Below are positions 59,221 to 64,000 of a DNA stretch of 64,000 bases, in pieces (position 1 is the first letter of the stretch; each line of letters opens with the position of its first letter). Origin of the DNA: Sternotherus odoratus. Taxonomy: Eukaryota > Chordata > Testudines > Kinosternidae. The notes beneath the pieces are model-generated. The model had not been told where the DNA came from and searched no databases. It saw nothing but the letters and a program-made list of their open reading frames with translations. The position numbers and the translations under genes were made by a program. The stretch spans positions 248,381,644 to 248,445,643 of the forward strand of contig JAVMKO010000001.1 of NCBI GenBank assembly GCA_032164245.1, in the 5' to 3' direction.

Positions 59221-60725
59221 ACTCATAGACTTTAAGGTCAGAAGGGACCATTATGATCATCTAGTCTGACCTCTTGTACAACGCAGGCCACAGAATTTTA
59301 CTCACCCATTCCTGCAATATACCTCTCACCTATATCTGAGCTATTGAAGTCCTCAAATCTTGGTTTAAGGACTTCAAGGTACAGAGAATCCTCAAGCAAG
59401 TGACCCATGTCCCCTGCTGTAGAGGAAGGCAAAAAACTTCCAGGGCCTCTGCCAATCTGCCCTGGAGGAAAATTCCTTCCCGACCTCAAATATGCCGATC
59501 AGCTGAACCCTGAGCATGTGGGCAAGACTCACCAGCCAGACACCCAGGAAAGAATTCTCTGTAGTAACTTAGAGCCCATCCCCTCAACTTTCCATCATAT
59601 ACCACCAGGCCCTTTTATTACCATAGTCGAAGATCAATTGGCAAAATTATGTTTTCCCATCACACCATCTCCTCCATAAACTTATCAAGCTTAGTCTTGA
59701 AGCCATAGAGGTCTTTTGCCCCCACTGCTTCCCTTGGAAGGCTGTTCCAGAATTTCACTCCTCTGATGGTTAAAAACCTTTATATAATTTTGAGTCTAAA
59801 CTTCCTGTTGGTCAGCTTAGTCTCCTTTCATAAGACAGGTTTTCCATTCCTCGGATCATCTAGTAGCCCTTCTCTGCACCTGTTCTAGTTTGAATTCATC
59901 CTTCTTAAACGTGGGAGACCAGAACTTCACACAGTATTCCAGATGAGGTCTCACCATTGCCTTATATAACAGTACTAACACCTCCTTATCTCTACTAGAA
60001 ATACGTCGACTAATGCAACCCAAGACCGCATTAGCTTTTTTCACGGCCATATCACATTGGCGGCTCATAGTTCATCCTGTGATTAACTAATACTCCAACC
60101 TTCTCCTCCTCTATTACTTCCAATTGATGTGTCTCCAGTTTATAACTAAAATTATTGTTATTAATTCCTAAATGCATGACCTTACACTTCTCACTATTGA
60201 ATTTCATCCTATTCCTATCACTCCAGTTTACAAGGTCATCCAGGTCTTCCTGTATGATATCCCAGTCCTTATCTGAATTGGCAATACCTCCCAGCTTTGT
60301 GTCATCTACGAACTTTATTAACACATTCCCACTTTTTGTGACTAGGTACGTAATAAAAAGATTAAATACAATTGGTCCCAAAACCAATCCCTGCGGAAGT
60401 CCATTGGTAACCTCCCTTCAGCCTGACAGTTTGCCTTTCAGTATGACCCTCTGTTGTCTCCCCTTTAACCAGTTCCTTATCCACCTTTCAATTTTCATAT
60501 TGATCCCCATCTTTTCCAATTTAACTAATAATTCCCCATGTGGCACCGTATCAAACGCCTTACTGAAGTCGAGGTAAATTAGATCCACTGCGTTTCCTTT
60601 ATCTAAAAAATCTGTTACTTTCTCAAAGAAGATCAGGTTGGTTTGGCACGATCTACCCTGTGTAAAACCATGTTGTATTTTGTCCCATTTGCCATTGACC
60701 TCAATGTCCTTACAGAGTCTATCCC
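59221..60725 (-). pseudogene. CR1 LINE, reverse transcriptase to 3' end
   Basis: Longest CR1 copy here, about 1.5 kb. The tail at 59221 (actcatagactttaaggtca) is the 3' end. Read on the minus strand it encodes the second half of the reverse transcriptase and the C-terminus: DLIYLDFSKAFDTVPH (motif A, about 60540-60590), then LVLGPIVFNLFI, KFVDDTKLGG (catalytic FxDD box, about 60300-60330), NWSDRNRMKFNSEKCKVMHL, KANAVLGCISRR and VRPHLEYCVKFW. Several stops and frame changes (for example near 60060 and 60390) show it is inactive. It is 5'-truncated at about 60725, as usual for CR1. Confidence 0.92.
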
Positions 60726-62114
60726 ACTAAAAATCGATTCATCTTACTTAAGTGCCACCTTTCAAGACAGGTAATTGATATTTCAGCTAATAGCCTGTGT
60801 CGAAATATTAGTTCAATCATTTTTCTAAATAGAATTTTGCAAATATACATGCACATTCCTAACTGTACACTGAGAATAATCTCCTCCTGCCCCAGGTTGT
60901 ATACGGAGGAGTACCCCTCCCACCCCAGTTCAATGAAGAGTTATATGTCCTCTCTACCTAGGCCATGTCATATACACCACTCCAGAATGCCAAGGAGCAT
61001 GGGCCTAATCATTCATTTCTTGACAGCAGTTGAATCCCAAGAAATTCAAGATCAAGTCCAAGTGCACATAGATCCCATTAACATTCATAGGTGTGGTTTC
61101 CTATATGCATAAAGAAAAGAAAAGGCCTGCAAGTGAATAATGCTGCTACCATAACAGCAGGCATATTTACTTTTATATGTTTGTCATTAACTTACTGATG
61201 GTCCAAAGTAGAGCTGCAATCTGTGTGAGCCGACATCTAGAGTTTATTTATTAATAGCGCTTTCAATGACTAATTTACAGCTTGATATTTTTAGCCATCT
61301 ACAGAGTATATATTTCATTATTTAGGGTACTTAATTATGTACCTGTCTAATTAGTATCTGTAGAAAACAGGTTTCTTTGTTACAGTGTATCTTTCACAGC
61401 ATCAGCAAATATTCTTCTTAACCCCACCATATCCTGGTGTTCACAATCTTTAGGTTGCAAAGTTTTAGGATGTTTGCATGCAATAGAATTTGGGAGGCTC
61501 GTAATTCCAGCAGCGCTATGGTTGCAGAAACAAGTGCCAACTATAGTAAGGAGGTCGACAAGAACAAAAGAGTGAACAGAAATGGAACGGCTTGTTCCCT
61601 ATATTAGATCTGCACCTGAACTAGTTGACGAAAGATGGGTCACGTCGGATGAAATGATAAAAAAAAAATCATTAATCTAGCCTTTAAAATAATACTGGGT
61701 GAAATTCTGTGCTGAGCTTCTAATAGGCTCAGGGGTGGGAAAAACTGTGGGTCTTTAAGACACCTTTGTTGACCACCCAATCCTGGGTTGTTTTAGAGGC
61801 TGCAGAGACCCTCAGCATAATGTAGAGATTATTGAGTGCCCATGTCCATTATAGGAGACTCCCTAGACTGCCCTATGAGCCACAGCACAGCTGGGAACCT
61901 CTCGAGCACTGCATGTGGCAGCTTCCCCTCCAGACATCCCTTCCTGCTCCCACAACCTTGGCAGGCAGTCTGCACCACTCTCAGTGCCTGCACTGGGGGA
62001 CGCCTCTTGACCAGGGCCCCTTTACGCCACTCTGGTGCTTTTACTCAGTGCAAAGGGGTGTTGCCTTGTTACTGCCCCAGGTTATTCAATATTCTGAATC
62101 CAATTTGTGGGCAG
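60726..62114. other. Gene-less stretch
   Basis: No gene supported; no clear repeat borders seen. Confidence 0.45.
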
Positions 62115-62118
62115 TCAC

Positions 62119-63128
62119 CTAAGATTATGTCTACAGTACGGACCCTACAGTGGCACAGTGCTACCGCTACAGCTGTGCCACTGTAAGGTCTCCACTGTAG
62201 CCACCCTTTCCAGCAGGAGAGAGCTCTCCTGCTGGCATAATTAAACCACCCTGAACGTTAGCGGCGTTAACTATGTTGGCAGGAACACTTCACCTGCTGA
62301 CAGCACCAGGTTTACAATGGCGCCAGGGGGCCTCTCCAGGCAAGTGAGTCCTGAGGGAGCCCGGCCAGGGTAGGCACTGGCCTGGCTGATCGCACCACTC
62401 CCAAGGGGCTGGGGCAATTCCCAGCCCTGGGACCAGCTCTGGTTGCACTGATGGCTCAGCCTGGTAGACAGTCGCCTCCCAGAGGGCCGGTGAATGCAGC
62501 CGGACTGCAGACCTTGAGGAAGTGGGTCTCTGGAGGACCTGTGAGGAGGGGTGCTGGGCTGTGAGGGGGTGGGAAACATCTCTGTGTGATGGGGAGTGGG
62601 GGGTTCTGTGTTGGGTGGTGGGCAGTAGTAGTGGGGCAGGGGGTGCTGGGCAGGGATGGTGGTGTGTAGAGCACTGTGCATTTGTGGCAGGGTCTTGGGG
62701 GGGGGGGGCTCTGTCCATAGGGAATTGGGGGGGATTCCGGTGTTGGGTGGGGAAGATGTGTGATGCGGCAAGGGGCATGCTGGCAGCACAGGGCTGGGCG
62801 GACCATTGCGTGTCTGGCAACAGCTGGTTTGTTACTAGTGCCCTCGCACTGGGCTGGGTGGAGCACGGCTGCCCTTACCATGTCACGCCCCTGGCCGGCC
62901 CCTTGCTCCAGGGATCAGCCCCCCCTGCGCAATGCTCCATTGCCTCCATTGGGGTCCACAGATATGTTTGGCACTGGACCCACAAAAGGTTAATCCAGCC
63001 CTGGACATAATGCTGTCCGCACCAACACTTTTGTTGGAGAAAATTATGTCGGTCAAGGGGTGTGTTTTTCACACCCCTGACTGACAAAAGTTTTGTTGAC
63101 AAAAGTGCTAGTGTAAACAAAGCCTTAG
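62119..63128. mobile_element. MITE with 4-bp duplication, carrying an insertion
   Basis: Inverted ends CTAAGATTATGTCTACAGT and AGTGTAAACAAAGCCTTAG; flanking tcac at 62115-62118 and 63129-63132. Internal motifs match the copy at 18689-18973 (gagagctctc, cataattaaaccac, gttggcagga). A second element (62303-63003) is inserted in its right half. Confidence 0.75.
62303..63003. mobile_element. Nested GC-rich element
   Basis: Splits the host MITE and is flanked by gaca (62299-62302, 63004-63007). Ends GCACCAGGTTTACAATGGCG and aaggttaatccagccctg are weakly inverted. The G-rich middle (about 62540-62760) opens several long minus-strand frames that are not genes. Confidence 0.6.
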
Positions 63129-63206
63129 TCACTTAGTGTGGTTTGTGTTCCTTAATTGGATGGCCTAATTTATCTAAATAAGAAGATTGTCTGAAAAAAA
63201 TCACAA

Positions 63207-63256
63207 TGAGAGAGAGAGAGAGAGGAACGGAGGGGGAGAGAAAGAGAGAGAGAGAA
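63207..63256. repeat. (ga)n microsatellite
   Basis: Impure GA repeat with a central gaacggaggggg interruption. Confidence 0.9.
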
Positions 63257-63426
63257 ATCTAGGAAATTTTAAGACATTTAAGATCATTTTCTTGTCTATT
63301 TTTGCAAAAACAAAGACATGATATTTGGCTACTTGAGTGGATTCAAGATTTTAAAACAGATGGACTCCTTTCTGAATAAAGGAAAGGCAAATATAAAGGC
63401 CGGATTTACTGTCTGGCTATCTATCT

Positions 63427-63547
63427 AGGATTGCCAACTCTCCAGGATTGTCCTAGAGTCTCCAAGAATTAGAGATTAATCTTTAATCAAAGATTATGCC
63501 ACGTGATTAAATCTCCAGGAATACATTCAACCAAAATTGGCAACCCT
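63427..63547. mobile_element. MITE, 121 bp
   Basis: Ends AGGATTGCCAACTCTCCAGG and AAAATTGGCAACCCT are inverted; interior aatctttaatcaaagatt is palindromic. Target duplication not clear. Confidence 0.7.
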
Positions 63548-63775
63548 ATGTCTATCGGACTTTTCATGCTAACTTCTTGTATCACATTCAAAAGTTTATC
63601 ACATTCCAACATTTGGCATGTGTGTGTGATCAACAATACTGGGGCCAGATCTTTGTCCAGCTTATCTAATTCTATGAATGCCAGGATTCGGGCCAGGGGG
63701 TTTGAGACACTGTTGTATATTTCCCCCATCACATTCACACTGCACACTATTTCAGCCAGCTGCACTGGCTGAAAA

Positions 63776-63839
63776 CACCAGGCTCCATTTTGTGTTACAA
63801 TATGATTCACCAGGCTCCATTTTGTGTTACAATATGATT
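63776..63839. repeat. 32-bp perfect tandem duplication
   Basis: caccaggctccattttgtgt plus 12 bases, present twice in tandem without a difference (63776-63807, 63808-63839). Confidence 0.95.
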
Positions 63840-64000
63840 CAGCTGCCATTGCCCTCCTCATCATTTACTTGCGAGTACGCAATGCTACTTGCTAAGGGTA
63901 TGATCATCACTTCTGGTGCATCTCATTTGATTCATGGCACGCATGCCCAGCTGGGTAATGTTTGAGAACCGCTGTGTTAAGTGCCTTTAATGCTTCACCA

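Larger units (their letters stand above)
63133..64000. other. Gene-less right edge
   Basis: Contains a GA-rich tract, a small MITE, a 32-bp duplication and, at about 63950-63971, the tip gtttgagaaccgctg of a hAT whose left end is not visible. No gene supported. Confidence 0.5.

Noticed and set aside
62271..62820. Proline/histidine-rich frames of 172 and 176 codons
   Set aside because: They run antisense across a G-rich part of a nested element in overlapping frames; composition artefact.

Overview
This window reads as reptile DNA, most likely from a turtle. That call rests on families I recognise from memory, not on a search: CR1 LINEs as the main retroelement, a Penelope-like element with the 3' tail common in turtles, many short hAT elements with intact terminal repeats, Gmr1-like Ty3/gypsy gag, several retroviral-type solo LTRs, and old MIR-like SINEs. 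I could not support a single host protein-coding exon, tRNA or rRNA. The window looks like an intergenic or intronic stretch built from layered insertions.

Layout. 0-6 kb: a CR1 split by an LTR, then an LTR carrying two hAT insertions, then two more hAT elements. 6-12 kb: sparse, with a MIR, a solo LTR, and a hAT inserted near the 3' end of a CR1. 13-16 kb: a degenerate gypsy element on the minus strand with two diverged LTRs and a gag pseudogene split by a solo LTR. 16-22 kb: a dense cluster of small hAT elements and a minus-strand solo LTR, then a 3.1 kb hAT that contains a 1.85 kb Helitron. Both carry large minisatellites and G-rich arrays that switch strand. 22-31 kb: mostly nondescript AT-rich DNA with a few short inverted-repeat elements.

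31.0-35.7 kb holds the most striking feature. It is a young LTR retroelement on the minus strand, with two 1,075-bp LTRs in which I see no difference, a perfect 5-bp target duplication, a primer site resembling tRNA-Ser, and one uninterrupted 791-codon reading frame that fills almost the whole interior. I see no protease, reverse transcriptase or integrase, so it looks non-autonomous, moved in trans by another element. The encoded protein has a charged coiled-coil N-terminus, a 76-residue tandem duplication, and a hydrophobic segment followed by a short Cys-containing tail.

36-64 kb: more LTR, hAT and CR1 fragments, a Penelope-like element that carries an inverted partial copy of itself (48.6-49.4 kb), a hAT with a C-rich minisatellite insertion (50.4-52.0 kb), a 1.5 kb CR1 that still encodes recognisable reverse-transcriptase motifs (59.2-60.7 kb), and a nested pair of short inverted-repeat elements (62.1-63.1 kb).

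Most element borders were fixed by direct reading of terminal repeats and target-site duplications, and those are solid. Family names depend on recalled consensus features and are less certain.
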